Assembly: GCA_965153455.1 (NCBI GenBank) | Contig: OZ234501.1 | Span: forward strand, 2,728,001 to 2,792,000 | DNA length: 64,000 bases | Direction: 5' to 3' | Source: Sphagnum compactum | Lineage: Eukaryota > Bryophyta > Sphagnopsida > Sphagnales | Shown here: positions 11,290 to 23,462 of the stretch, in pieces | How positions within the stretch are numbered: position 1 is the first letter of the stretch | Layout of the letters: each line of letters starts with the position of its first letter | The notes under the pieces: model-generated | Told to the model about the DNA's origin: nothing | What the model saw: only the letters and a program-made list of their open reading frames with translations | Database searches by the model: none | Program-made: the position numbers and the translations under genes

Positions 11290-13480
11290 TTTTCAATAAC
11301 CCCCAGGCTGGTTATTGAAATTTTTCAGAATTTCATGTACACGCAGGGTATCAAATACCTGGATTTTTTCCATTTTCTGATACTCATCTGGTATCAACTT
11401 GACAAAGGTTCTATCAAGCAGGTTATCAGTAAGTTATTTTTTTTTAAAGGTCAAGAATCGCCTAGTATGCATAAGGGTCGGTTATTTCAATATCCTGTTG
11501 AGAGCCAATTATTTTCATCCCGATTCTCAACGGGATACTAAAATAGCCAGCTTGACAATGCAACTTGTTGCTTGCACACATGGTGACATGCACTCTCTGA
11601 GCTTAACACCAATAATTGAAACATGTGCACAATGTATTGACAACCTTATTCTTGTTACATGTCATGACACATAGATGGGATCACAAATTGTGTCACCAAA
11701 CTGCAAGGAAAATTCATCAGTGCGACACTTCAACTAGTTAAGCCCATGATAGAACCATTCTTCATTTCTGCACTCAACTATGGTCAAAGTCACTGGCCAA
11801 TTGGCAATGCTTGTCACTTGCATATTGTAATTTCAAAGGGAGGATATAACGTACTATGTTCAGTTACAGAGAGGAATTCAATGTATATTCTTCCTCCCAA
11901 CAACAATCACCTTGACAAATATTCTGATTTGGTATTTCCACTATGATATTATGGGCATTTACATGTTCAAGGTAAAAGTCTCTTCCTAGCAAACTGAGGG
12001 CAACCATATGCAAATAAAACCATCTAGAATGCTCCCTATTTGTCAGTTGACAACCACCTTGAAAAACATGTCAAAATGTTGAAACTGTCCCACATCAATG
12101 ATATATGTTATTCATTGTGTAGCCTCCTTATTAAGCTTTGATACCTGCACACCAATATACCTTCAAGACATTTGTAGAGCAATTGTAAAGTTCACAACTT
12201 CCTTACATGTATTGAACCTCATCTGCCATTAGTTAGAACTAAAAGCACTATATAAGGTTCAACAAAACCAATCCTACATGCTTGCATGAAAATATGGCTT
12301 ATTGGAAGATAATGCACATTCCCAGAGAACTTCAAATATGTTCAATTGAACAGGCTTCTTTCTTATCCAGATGATAATGATTAACATGTACCATAGACAA
12401 CCTAGAGCTGTTGAAACATAGTTGAAACCACCATCCTCTTTCACTACCAGCAATGGAATTGTGTGCCCAGGAACTGCAATGACGCAGGCACCTCACTCTC
12501 CTTAATGAGATTTTTCTCTTCCAACTCCTTCAAGACACGGATGGTAGAAGCTCTCACCCTGATAAACAACAAACCAAGGCAATACACAGAAAATAAGGAT
12601 TATCTCAATGGGACATCCTGATGAAAGGGGAGGTAGTTACATTTTTATTATTGACAATTTCCTTTTCAAACAAAAATAGTTTTCAGCAGTCATGAGCACT
12701 GGTGCCCAACAACTCACACCATGCTTCAACATTTGATGAAACGTCTACACTCCACCATCCACATTGCCATATTAATGGTTAAATAACAAGCTCCACATGC
12801 CCTCTAAGCTGCAACTTAAGACAACATGTTACAATTCAAAACCCACTTGTCATAAAAGCATTTTTTTGTGCATGACATAGTTGGATGGCACTGCTCATTC
12901 TTTAGCAAGAACAATGTGTGGGGTGATTAGCATCAATAGCAAGTTTGATAATAATGTAACACTTTCTGTTCCAACCATTGGAATCTGCTCTCTATGGAAA
13001 TTCACCAGTTCATCCAGGACACAACCAAAACACTTTGTTGTCCACCTAATATTTGTACAAAACAAGACATTGTAAGAAAAAACAAAGTAGCTTAAGTCCA
13101 AAGAAATTCTTTAAAAACTATGTATTCAATTATCAATTACTCCCAGGTTTCACGGCTCTACATACACTATTTTCATCACATGCACTCAGTCAAAATTTTA
13201 AAAAGTGAGAACTTGGCAATAATAAGGTCTTTTTTTCTATGGGCATCAAATCACAAATTTGTTAATTAACATAATTAAAAAAACATGAACTATTAAATTC
13301 TAGAACTCTGAACCAAGATGCAAAAAAATTTAATCAAGGAAAATCCAAGGAGAAGATAATTGAAAGCTAAATAAGTTCAGATGGATCAAAATATTATTAC
13401 AACAAGACAATTCTGTTGATCATTACCATTCATGGCAAAGCTATTGGCCCTAAAAAAGTAGAACAAAATGTTCATAAAGA
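11290..13480. other. hAT interior, 3' flank of the transposase, no gene recognised
   Basis: Contains short frames only. On the minus strand around 12430-12560 a stretch reads LKELEEKNLIKESEVPASL and, in another frame, PGHTIPLLVVKEDGGF. It resembles no transposase part and may be nested retroelement debris or captured host sequence; unresolved. Confidence 0.4.
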
Positions 13481-13494
13481 TTTAAATCCATCAT

Positions 13495-15558
13495 TCCTAC
13501 TCATCGACATTAAAATAGCCAGCTACATCCAAAATAATATCATTGTCATCAATGATACTTACTTTTTTATATAAATATTCATCAAGGGATTGACCTTCTT
13601 GTGGGCAATCTGCCCGTGCATTTGCTGACCAATTTTTCATAATCATGAGGAGCTTGTCAAGATTATCAACTCTTAGCCTACAATGCCGTAAGCTAGTCAA
13701 AATTCTAGCTATGTTGAAAATTCGCTTGATCTCAATTTGGGACCTAGGAATCCCAAGGATTTGCCGTGCCACAAATGAAACAAACCTTGTTTCATGCGAC
13801 TACCACCAAGTGAGGGGCAATGCACAATCTTCAGGCTTCACATGCAAGTGGCAGAATAAAGTTAGTTCATTCTTCATCAACCCGTGTATGGTGTTTTCAT
13901 TAGAGGTCACTACCCCAAAAATTGACTCATCATCATCAATAGTGGCTAGTTCAAAAAGGGGCTCAATTCCAAGATTTTGGAATCGAAAAGCAGTTAACTA
14001 CAATGGCATCAAAGCCTTGCTATTGTATTTTGCCACCATCTAAATTATTTTGGCCTATCCTACAAGTGCTTTCACCACGTCCAGAAATTTAAACCGTGGG
14101 TCCAACATTAATGCCAACATCTTGTGAACCCTGCTCAAATTATAAGTAGATGAAAAGGCTAGAAATGGAACCAAGACAACCAAGACTTCTCCCATCATGC
14201 ACATGCAAAATGTTTGCAATTCGGACTCAAAATCCTCCCTCACAAAATTTGTAAAGGTGGTCTCAAATTGTTGAATCTCATTTTGCATGCAAACACTAAT
14301 TGAAAATGTAGCATTTAGGGCATCAGAGACTAACTAGTAACCTCAAGTTTGATTGAAGATACATTGCTTCACAATAGGAAGCATAGTTTCACATACTACT
14401 TTGCAAACTGCCCATGTCTGTGCATTCGATGCATGACCCTGTAATTCCAGAGTCTCTTGCCTGCCATAACATAAATTAATGGCATCCCGATATTCTAAGG
14501 TTTCTTGGAAGAGAATAACCTTGCTAGCAAACTTGGTCTTCATCGAGGTTTTTAGTTTCCGATGGCTAAGCCCTACATCAATGCAAGCCCGTTTCCATTC
14601 ATTGCATCCCTTGCCGAACTTTTTAGTCCATGTAATTGTTTTCTGTAAAGCAAATTGTGTGGCCCTCAAACTAACCTCTCGAAAGCCAAGGCAAACATTT
14701 GCATCATTACAAGCATATTAGCATGTTTTGCTAAAAGCATGGCCAAAACAACTCCCTTGCCAAGGAGTTGCAAGTCCCAAAGGGGCACATGAAACCACGA
14801 AGCTGAGAGCTCATGCAAGGGTGGATAGATTGCCACCTTCATCCTTCACATATGCAATCAACTTGTCACACAAGGAATAAGAAAAAAATAAGTCCTTCAC
14901 TTACGCTGCCATGGTAACTCTAGTTGTATCAGTGGCTTCAAATAGTCCCACTATTACATGGCAGGGTACCCATTATGGATTAATGAAATTTATCACAAGC
15001 GCAAAGGTATCATGTCCAGATTTGGACATCCACAAATCAAAAGAAGCAATTGTTATCACATAAGAATCCAGAGTTAGCATGACATAATGGTCCATGGTTT
15101 TGGCCACCAAGGACGGGATGGCGTGTTGCACCATTTGTTTCCGATTAGGAAACACAACTTTGGGATTTTGGCACATGACTAGATGCTTCAACCATTGACT
15201 CTCCACAATAGAAATAGGCATATAACCTTTAGCAACAAATAGCAACAAATCCTCCATGAACTTCTTTTGTTGTAAATCATCCTTCTTGTAAGGATTAATA
15301 CCGGCAAAATGTTCTATGATTGCCCCATAGCCAACAACACATCTCTACTTGCCTTTTTCCCGATAGTTATCTTCTGTAGCAAATGTTAAATTGGCACTTT
15401 TCCAATGTCACCAAACAACTAGATGTTCAGACAAAATGTGTTTCTTCATAGACTTTGTGCCATGCTGCTGGTTATATGTAATCAAACCTTTCCTCTTTTT
15501 AGTGGTATTGCCAAAGCTATAGGTTTGTGAGACAGAATGACAAATGACACATCGCATG
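13495..15558 (-). pseudogene. hAT transposase, decayed
   Basis: Read right to left, the parts follow the order of a BED-finger hAT transposase. A CVICH and HILSEH zinc-finger-like segment lies at about 15450-15558. The linker and SQWLKHLVMCQNPKVVFPNR segment follows at about 15200. Then come VMLTLDSY and ASFDLWMSKSGHDTFALV (near 15000-15070), the central helical region with HRVHKMLALMLDPRFK-like sequence near 14090-14140, and the C-terminal dimerisation block VARQILGIPRSQIEIKRIF near 13700-13770. About ten in-frame stops (for example just before the dimerisation block, at the codon after WW) interrupt it, so it cannot make a full protein. Stops rather than many frameshifts suggest decay by point mutation. 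Catalytic residues could not be assigned. Confidence 0.85.
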
Positions 15559-15889
15559 GTTTGAGGTCAGATAGGATCTGGCTTACTGCCATCATTAACT
15601 ATGAAAAAATGCCAAGGGAAAGAAAACCTACTATGAGGAACCCATGCCTTTTGTTGCAAGGTCAATTGAATCTTCAGCAACACCCACGCAACCTCCACTT
15701 TTAGATCCAAAATGGTCGGGGTTGCAATGTTTTTAAAACTAGAACTAGATGGCGCACTAGGTGTTGAAACTAAAACAACTACTTCAATAGCCCTATATCC
15801 TCAAATGAACCCAATTCCAGATCATCAAGACTAAGAACATTACCATCATAATCTAACATCAAGTTTTCATTTAGATTGAAAGTTTCAAT

Positions 15890-16410
15890 CTAGGCCGTTT
15901 TTGCTTTGAATTCAATGCACTTTAAGAACAGAATCAAACAAAAGGACTAGGGTAAATAAATGTTTCTATTTTGACTTCTAACCTCAGTTCAATTAAGAGC
16001 ATAATTATAAAGATGGATTAAACTATCACTGTTTAGGCTCTGAACTCAGGGCATTACAAAGAAAAATTGGAAAGAAGGATAGGATCAGCTTCACTGTTTT
16101 TGCTCCTCACTCAGCCCAACAAAAAGCATATTTCAACAAAAGGATTATCCAAAGTTTCACTAGAAATTATTAACAGCTTGCAACCCATAAAAAGCATAAT
16201 CAAACAAGGAGTGTAGAATGGAACTTTAAAGTTTTGGCCTTGAACTCAACCCACTTCAAGAACTAAACCATAAATAGAAGGAATGGAGAATGGAGCTTCA
16301 ACGTCTCTGCCCTGAACCAACATTGCCTTTAACACCTAAACCCTAAACAGAAGAGATTAAGAGAGTTTCACTAAATTTGTTATGAACCCATTTAAAGGCC
16401 TAAACCTTAA
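15890..16410. repeat. Degenerate ~75-bp subrepeats in the hAT right arm
   Basis: Roughly six diverged copies share blocks such as GAACTCAxCCCACTT, AAGAACTAAACC, AAACAGAAGG and AGCTTCAxTGTTTTTGC. They sit upstream of the transposase and may be its promoter or subterminal array. Confidence 0.55.
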
Positions 16411-17255
16411 ACATGAAAATTGAAGCTTCATTAGAAATAATCAAACCACTTGCAAACCACTTTAGAGCAGAATTAAACAAAGGAATTAAGCTTACTATTG
16501 GACTGCTGGATAATCAAAACTATAGATGGTTTGTGAACATGAACCAAAAGTTGATTAGAGAAGTAGATGTACGCGCACTAGAAGTTGAATCGACTTTTGA
16601 GAATGCATTCAAGGCAATCAAATCTAAGTGTAAATTGAAAAAAAGTAGATGAACATTCAACACACACCATAATTCAATTCAACTGTTGAGAAGTTGAGAA
16701 TGCATTGAAGGTGACCAGATCCCACATAGCTCTTACGCTCCAACCTCCAAACTCGTCCTTTTGCAATGAATACTCAGAATGAAAATGGTGACAAATTGAA
16801 TGGGAGATACTCACAAAAAAAAAGAAATTGGCAGTACATTTGATGAGAGAGAACCTATAAGGGATCAATATGTTGTCTCGGTTAAAAGAAGGCCTTCGTT
16901 GAAAGTGATGAAGGAGATAGGTGCTGCACAAAGATTTGGGGGTGCATAAAGTTTTTAGGGTTTACTTTTTACTTTTCGGTGCCCTAAATGGATGATAAAG
17001 TTCTAGATGAAAAAAAAAATGAATGTCGAACAAATAACTGACCTATATATTTCTTACATGTCTCAGACAACATATAGGTACGATATTACTTTTTGCAAAA
17101 ATAATACCCTACCAGTAGGATATTACTAGGATCATATTTCCTAATACTAGCTGGGTAGGTTTTAATCCGAATATTAAAAGTATTCAGATCTGGCAAGTAG
17201 GTTATTCCCTACCCAGAATCGGATACGGATCCGGGTTGACAACTAGGTTCAAAAG

Positions 17256-17274
17256 CAATAACTGGCCAACACTA
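17256..17274 (-). repeat. hAT right terminal inverted repeat
   Basis: Inverted copy of the left terminus with two mismatches (C/T at the outermost base, G/A inside), followed by the target duplication GTATGCAC at 17275-17282. Confidence 0.92.
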
Positions 17275-17282
17275 GTATGCAC

Positions 17283-17470
17283 CTTCTCTTTGGGCCTCCT
17301 TTCACCCCCTAACCCCTCTTTTAGTGGTATTTGTAAAGTAAGGAAATTTTTATTAAATCTCAATATGAAATGCTGAATCTCAACATTTAATGCACAAGGT
17401 TAGAAAGGAACTATAGTGAAAATTTATGTAACAACAATGGAGGCGCTCACGAGAAAAGAAAGATAAGGTG
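17283..17470. repeat. Dispersed repeat copy B, interrupted by the hAT element
   Basis: Homologous to 5640-5855. Its left part is probably the short stretch before 11259 (ATTTTAGAGAAATCTGCAAA), so the repeat was split by the 6-kb insertion. Confidence 0.6.
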
Positions 17471-20400
17471 ATGGTTTCCTGAATTTCACCCCCCTTGAAT
17501 GCTAATGTATTTTTTTTTGTAGGTTTTGTTCTAGTTTCACCTTATTTATGAACAAACTCAGGGTATTGGTGCTGTCTTTTCATGACTTTGCGAATATCTC
17601 TATTGCTTTTCAAACATTTTGGCTCTTATGCAAAGCACTTTTTTATACGTGTATATTTGGAGGGCACCTTATATCTATAAATAAAGTTCCTAATATAAAA
17701 GGAAGGATGCTAGAAACCTACTACTCAAGAATAGGATGGAATCATGCCTACTTCTAGGTGTAAGGTCCCTCTTGTTCGTAAAGAGTAGGGGTAAGATTTG
17801 AGTGCATGGTAGAGCACCTCCACCTAGAGTAGTGAGATGACTGAGATGGAATGTACACTAAAGGTAGTTCACTCAGTTAGAACTACAAAGCAAGTTCAGT
17901 TCTATTTTGGGACTAAAATTAAAAATGATGACATAATTATATTTATTTATGGTTGAATTATGCAGCATGCACTCAACATCATCACAATTTATTTCATAAG
18001 GTTTTCTCAAAGTAGCAACTTAAAACGCAAAACTTGTTTGTTGTGTTTTAAAAAAACTTTGTACTTATATAACTAAAAATGTTGACTAGTCTAGGTTTAG
18101 ATTTCAATAAGAGACACTTTCATGGTCCATATCAAAATTTAGTTTTTACTAAATTTTGAACCTTCATTTGGATGCCCCAAAATTTAACCTAGTACTTGAA
18201 CATGAACTTGCTTAATATCTTGAATATGCGAACATTGGTGTGAACTAATGTTGGCAAGTTAAGGGCTAGGTTATAAGTCAGGTTCTAAGGTTTTCAAACC
18301 AAAGGGTTCAAGTTTTGTTAGAACCGGGCCATTGGAACTTACATGGTCAACCATGCATCTTTTCAAAATTGAATTAGAACTTGAACTAAGGTGTTGCACC
18401 TTATTTTAAATAGGTTCAAAAATTTTGGATTAATACATACAATTTTATAAAAAAAAGTACAACCTTGGTCCTATATTTTAAATAAGTTATTGCATTTGAT
18501 TGATTATATAATCAATACATCATAATATCTTTCTTGAACTATGTGCACTATTAAACAAATTAATATTACCCCAATTTTATTTTATTTTAATTGTGTGTAA
18601 TGGAGATGAGGTCGGCCATGGCTTCAGATTCAATTGGTTTTAAATTATTTGTGAAAATGAGGAGAATTGAAGGTTTTGAAAATCTAAAGAATTGATTTGG
18701 AGCTCCATAAAAAACAAGAGTTAAAACTGAAACCTAAGGTTTCTTTTGAAATCACGAATTAAACCACACTAATTTCCACACACAACATTAGTCTTTATTC
18801 AGTTAATGTTATCCATTCCAAATAAGACTACAACATCTTGAATGGATAAGGAAGAGGCCCCAAGGCAGCCTATTGTTTCATTAGGCAATGACGTTATCTT
18901 GAAAGTCACCTCGTCTTTCTATCTTAGTTTGATCTTGAAATTCTCCTTTCATCCTCAGTTCAAGTGAAATCAAAAAGTGAGTGAAGTTGGGTATTGTTTA
19001 ATTAATTTGAACTCCACTTTAGAGGGTTTGATTATCATAAGAATGGATTATAGGAAAAGGATATGATGCTGAAAATGCATAGTTGCCAGGCAAAAGTTAG
19101 AATTGGGAATGAAACTCCTTCAAGGATTCACTTCTTTGAGGGCCAAGTTCTAGTTCCAGTTTTAGTTCCAGGAGTTTAGTCTTCACTTTTATTTGTGATG
19201 AAACCCTGCCAATCATAAATAAACCACAGAACCCAAAAAAAGGGAAATACAAAGAACAAAATGGAAGGACCCACGTCCAAGAAGACAAAAAAATTACCTA
19301 AGAGGGCGAATGGAATGTCAAGTTCTCAAACCCCCTATTGTGGTGAGAAACATATCAAATAACAAAAGGGGAAGACCTCTTAAAATGACGCCTAACCTAG
19401 AAAAACCCTCACCTACTACAATAGCATGTTTCAAAATAAAGACTACTTGTGCACGTTACAACGCCATTGACACCTTCTACTTATAAAATGTGTGCAAAAG
19501 TGAAAGAGGAAGGCCTCCAATGCCTTTTGCTCCCCATGCCATGTTAGCACATCGATGAAGAAACTCGTCCGCTTGCTAATGTAAGCATCCATGAACCTTC
19601 ACAACTAAAAGGAAAAACATGTTTGTTGGGAATTGATCATGATAAAGACCATCCTTCACCTAAGCTGCATTTATCACTATATGTCGCAACCCCAACATTG
19701 GGCTCACAATTAAGAGTGAAATCCAAGGGCCCATGAAAGAGAGTGCAAGGGATGAAACCTAATGACTCCCAAGTGCACTCCCATTTTGGGAGTTGCACTC
19801 GTGTGAAAGTTGCAAATGTTCAGAGCCTTGGTTAAAGAGCGTGCCCCAACTTTCTTCTTCTTTTGTTGTTTTGCTCTGGGACCCACCTTTGGGTCCCTTG
19901 AGGAGTTCGGGGGTGCATCATTATAACCCCATGACAAAATGTAGCTCATGAAACTAAATCAACTTGAGTGGGGTTGGCAATGACAATATCTACCAATGTG
20001 CGAACATCATCGACTAATAACTCAATGTCAATTCGATAATGTGAAGACTAAGGCAAGGGGTGGAAGGACATGGGTTTATTGTTGCGAGACATGAAACTTT
20101 GCATTTCTTGGAATGGAAGTGAAAGGATTTTGCACAACATCATGCAAGGTCATCCTCTCCCCAACATGTGCACAACAAAACAAGTGTATCCCCATAAGAT
20201 CCAAAGGCTAGTTACAAATGTAGTGTGACACCCCAAGGACAAAAAGATGTGAAAGACCCAACCTAGTGCACAATGCAATGGAGAAAACATCTAAAGGCAA
20301 GCGGAAGAAAGGAATGATTGGGTAGGCTAACAACCAAGCACCTGCATTCGAACTCGCACATGATTTCAAACTTGTTCGATGCGAATCAAAAGGTAAATCA

Positions 20401-21835
20401 GAAAGGATGTTGTAAAGGAATGGCCATGTAATTTCTTTGAAATACTCTCCTGAAGGCGATCTATGCCTCTCTCGACCAATTGCTCAAAAAGGGGGACACA
20501 TGCTAGGTGAAAGCATGGTGCGGTGGACCAAAAGTGGCACATGTAAAGTCCACATAAAAGTACAAATTTTTTTCAATCCCTTTGTTAACCCTCTCACAAT
20601 TCAACATTTTTGATATACTCATTTTCGAAAGTTCATAACTTTTTCTTAAATGTTTCAATCACCTTGGTCTATATCTTTATATATAAGTTTACTAGAATGG
20701 TTAACATCAATGTGGACTTTTTTTTACATTTCATTTATTTATTTATTCCTCCAATCATAGTTATGTCTGAATAGAAAATTGTTAGATGTTCATCATACCT
20801 TAGGCCTTATTGAATGTGATTATTGGTTTCACACCATTTTTTATATTCATAATACAAACATATTGTTCCTAGATAATTTTTTTCCATTCTTCATTTTTAT
20901 GTCCATTATGGACTTTTAAAAATATCTCAATTTAGAGCGCACATGAAAATAAAATAAAATATTTTTTTCTTGAATTTTGGTTTCCACATGTCATATATAA
21001 TATGTTTGATCAAACTCATGTGATTGAAATTTACAAAATAATTTATTTTTAGTGAAATTGAAATTCACATTATTTGTTACATGACAAATCTCTTGTTTTA
21101 AAAGTCCAAAAACATTGTGCAACCAATTCTAATTGCAAAAATGTTTTATGCATTTCACTACATATATAAATTACTATACATATTTGAATCCAAACCGTAA
21201 AATATTCAATCCAATTGTCATGTAGCGGGTGTAAGCAAAATAAAATGAACAATTTGATTACCTTGTCAAAACTGGAACAAGTAGATTTAAAATAACAACA
21301 AAACCCATTATATAATTGTGGAACATTGAATGTTTTCATTTCAATGCTTAAATATAATATATGGTTACATTAATGTGCATTGATTTTCATATTTCGAACT
21401 GTAAAAGTAGGTTTTAAGTAGGTTTCTCAAAATACAAGTAGCTTTTCACGTCTACTTTTCACTATGGGCTTTTGATTTCAAGTAAGTGAAAGTAGGTTCT
21501 TACAAAAAAGAAATAGATTTTTTTTTTGACGATTTTTTAATCTTCATTTCCTAACTTATGACATATCAATTTCATTAATTTTTCTAACCAAAAAGTACGT
21601 TTGAACACATATTTTTCAATCGGTTTCAAATGTACTTTTTATTTATTTTAAAAATTCCTTTGCTTTTAATTTTTTTTGAATTAGATTCTTATAAACTTAA
21701 TATCGCAAACTAATGCTACTTGATACATACTTTCACTTAATTTGATGTTATTTTATGGTAGTTATATGAACAATGTAGGGTTAAAGTGGAGACATTTACT
21801 TTTTTTGTATACTTTGACCCTAACATTCTATTAAA
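17471..21835. other. AT-rich gene-free DNA
   Basis: No host gene is recognisable. A less AT-rich block at about 19290-20560 has one minus-strand frame (19710-19949, with PKVGPRAKQQKKKKVGARSL) that may be retroelement debris. Around 21400-21500 several copies of AAGTAGG occur in an AT-rich background. Confidence 0.5.
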
Positions 21836-21837
21836 TT

Positions 21838-23000
21838 TCATTTCTTGAAAAAATAGTCTTTATGATGTCCATTTTGGTACAACACAAAGTGATTTTGCCC
21901 TTTTGCAACCCTTGGGGGAAGAAGCTTTCGTGCTGATCTTAGTTGCACTTGGAAAGGGAAGGGCCTCAAGTTGTTCACACGTATTGCTTTCAACAAAAGA
22001 GGGCAAAAATCCAACAAAAACCTGGAAGCTATGACAGGGGCTACTAAGGCCCAACACCCTAGATAGGTAGCTAAAGCAATGACTTCCGAAGAAATCAACC
22101 TTATGCCCCCATTAAAATTGGGCAGAGCCACCTACCAATGGATAAGAGGGGCCTTAGGGCATTCCAAGGAGCCCAAACCCAAAAGCCTTTCAAAAACTCC
22201 CATCAAGGTGGAATACAAAACAACGAGAACTCTAACTCCAAAAACCTAGAAGGGGGGAAGCAACGAAGCAAAAAGGAAGGCTTCTGAATGAAACATCAAG
22301 AGGAAATACCAAAAGTCACCTAGATGTCCCTTAATTTTGAAAACATGTTTGCATGCTGAACATCCTCACCTAAAGCCTCCTACACAAAACAAAGGTGAAG
22401 GAAGCTGAGCCAAAGGGGGCCAAAGATCTTGATGCCACCAAGGGGGCAGCATAATTCAATAGGGGGGATGAACCCAGGAGTTAAACCAGACAAAGCCCAA
22501 GCTGAACACTTGCGGGGTTGAACAAACAACCCCATAAAAGCCAACTGGGAAGCAAAATGATCAAAGGTGAGGGAAATGACATGGGCAAGATTGAAGATAT
22601 GGGTGTCATTGCAATTGGCTAGAAAAAGGGAAGAGACATGAAGGGAAAACGCCCAAAAAAGAACACCAAATAGAAAATGAACTAGGGCAAAAAAAAGGCC
22701 CTAGAGAAGGTCACCTTGTTGTGTGTCTATAGATAAAGAAATGACCAACAAAGCCCTTGAAAAAGAATGATAATTGAAGTAAAAAAGAACCTAAAGACCA
22801 TAAAAAGAATGAACAAAGGAGAAAATTTGCAAGGACAGCTGCCCCCCGTTACTTAAAGTTATTGGAAGATGGCTTTATGTGAGATAATGTTGAAAGTATT
22901 TACAATGTCAACGTGAAGCACCACCCAATTAGATGGGCATCCAAAATGGTCTAAATACCATGGACCATAGCCTCACAACCTCTTCTAACCGTCACCCCAA
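21838..23000 (-). mobile_element. LINE (non-LTR retrotransposon) reverse-transcriptase relic
   Basis: On the minus strand, frames jumping between stops reproduce the order of a plant LINE reverse transcriptase. An AHLIGWCFTLTL/STLSHKAIFQ region at about 22860-22960 matches the VDVANAFNTVSRKAIFQ type. Then comes a degenerate catalytic box reading NCNDTHI near 22600 where ADDTHI is expected, and LAFMGLFVQPRKCSAWALSG near 22500-22550. The C-terminal region is an uninterrupted block PNFNGGIRLISSEVIALATY through LGCWALVAPVIASRFLLDF at 21838-22131. The 5' part is missing. Similar LINEs occur in seedless plants, by memory. Confidence 0.75.
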
Positions 23001-23462
23001 ATTGATATGGTGACAAATGATAAGCAAACACATCAGAAAATTATTGAGTACACAAAAAAAGTTCATTCATCTATGAATCATTATGTTGGCCTTGAGAAAA
23101 ACAAATTAGACATTACGTACCTGATCATTTCATTCTTTTGTTTTACATCCTTATTTAAGTTATTTCTTCATTGTGTTTAAGATTTATCTAATAGTTGTGA
23201 CTTGTAATTGCAAAAAGTTGCAAAAATGTAAAAGCAATGTAGTTTAACATAATAAACATTATGATCCACCACTACACTTGATTTACACATTGTAGTAAAT
23301 TTGCACTACAGAAAAAAAAAAGAAAAAAAAAAAAGATCAGAATTGTTACATTTATTCTCATTGCATGTTAATTCTATCCTTGAGCTTGTGAGAAAAACCA
23401 ATAGGTTATAGGCCCACAGATGCTTGTGAAGGAAAGATAAATAGAGAAAATTAAAATTAAAA

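Larger units (their letters stand above)
11259..17282 (-). mobile_element. hAT superfamily DNA transposon with intact termini and target duplication
   Basis: The element itself is 11267-17274 (6008 bp). Left terminus CAGTGTTGGCCGGTTATTG (11267-11285) pairs with the reverse complement of 17256-17274 (TAGTGTTGGCCAGTTATTG), 17 of 19 matching. Both ends are flanked by the same octamer GTATGCAC (11259-11266 and 17275-17282), the 8-bp target duplication typical of hAT. Near both ends are short motifs in both orientations (left: GGTTATTG, AATAACC, GGTATC; right: TAGGTTATT, ATTACTAGG), as expected for hAT subterminal binding sites. The interior holds a decayed transposase on the minus strand. The flanks of the insertion match dispersed repeat copy A near 5640, which lacks the element. 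Perfect duplications beside a stop-ridden transposase suggest a defective copy moved in trans; this is inference. Confidence 0.92.
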
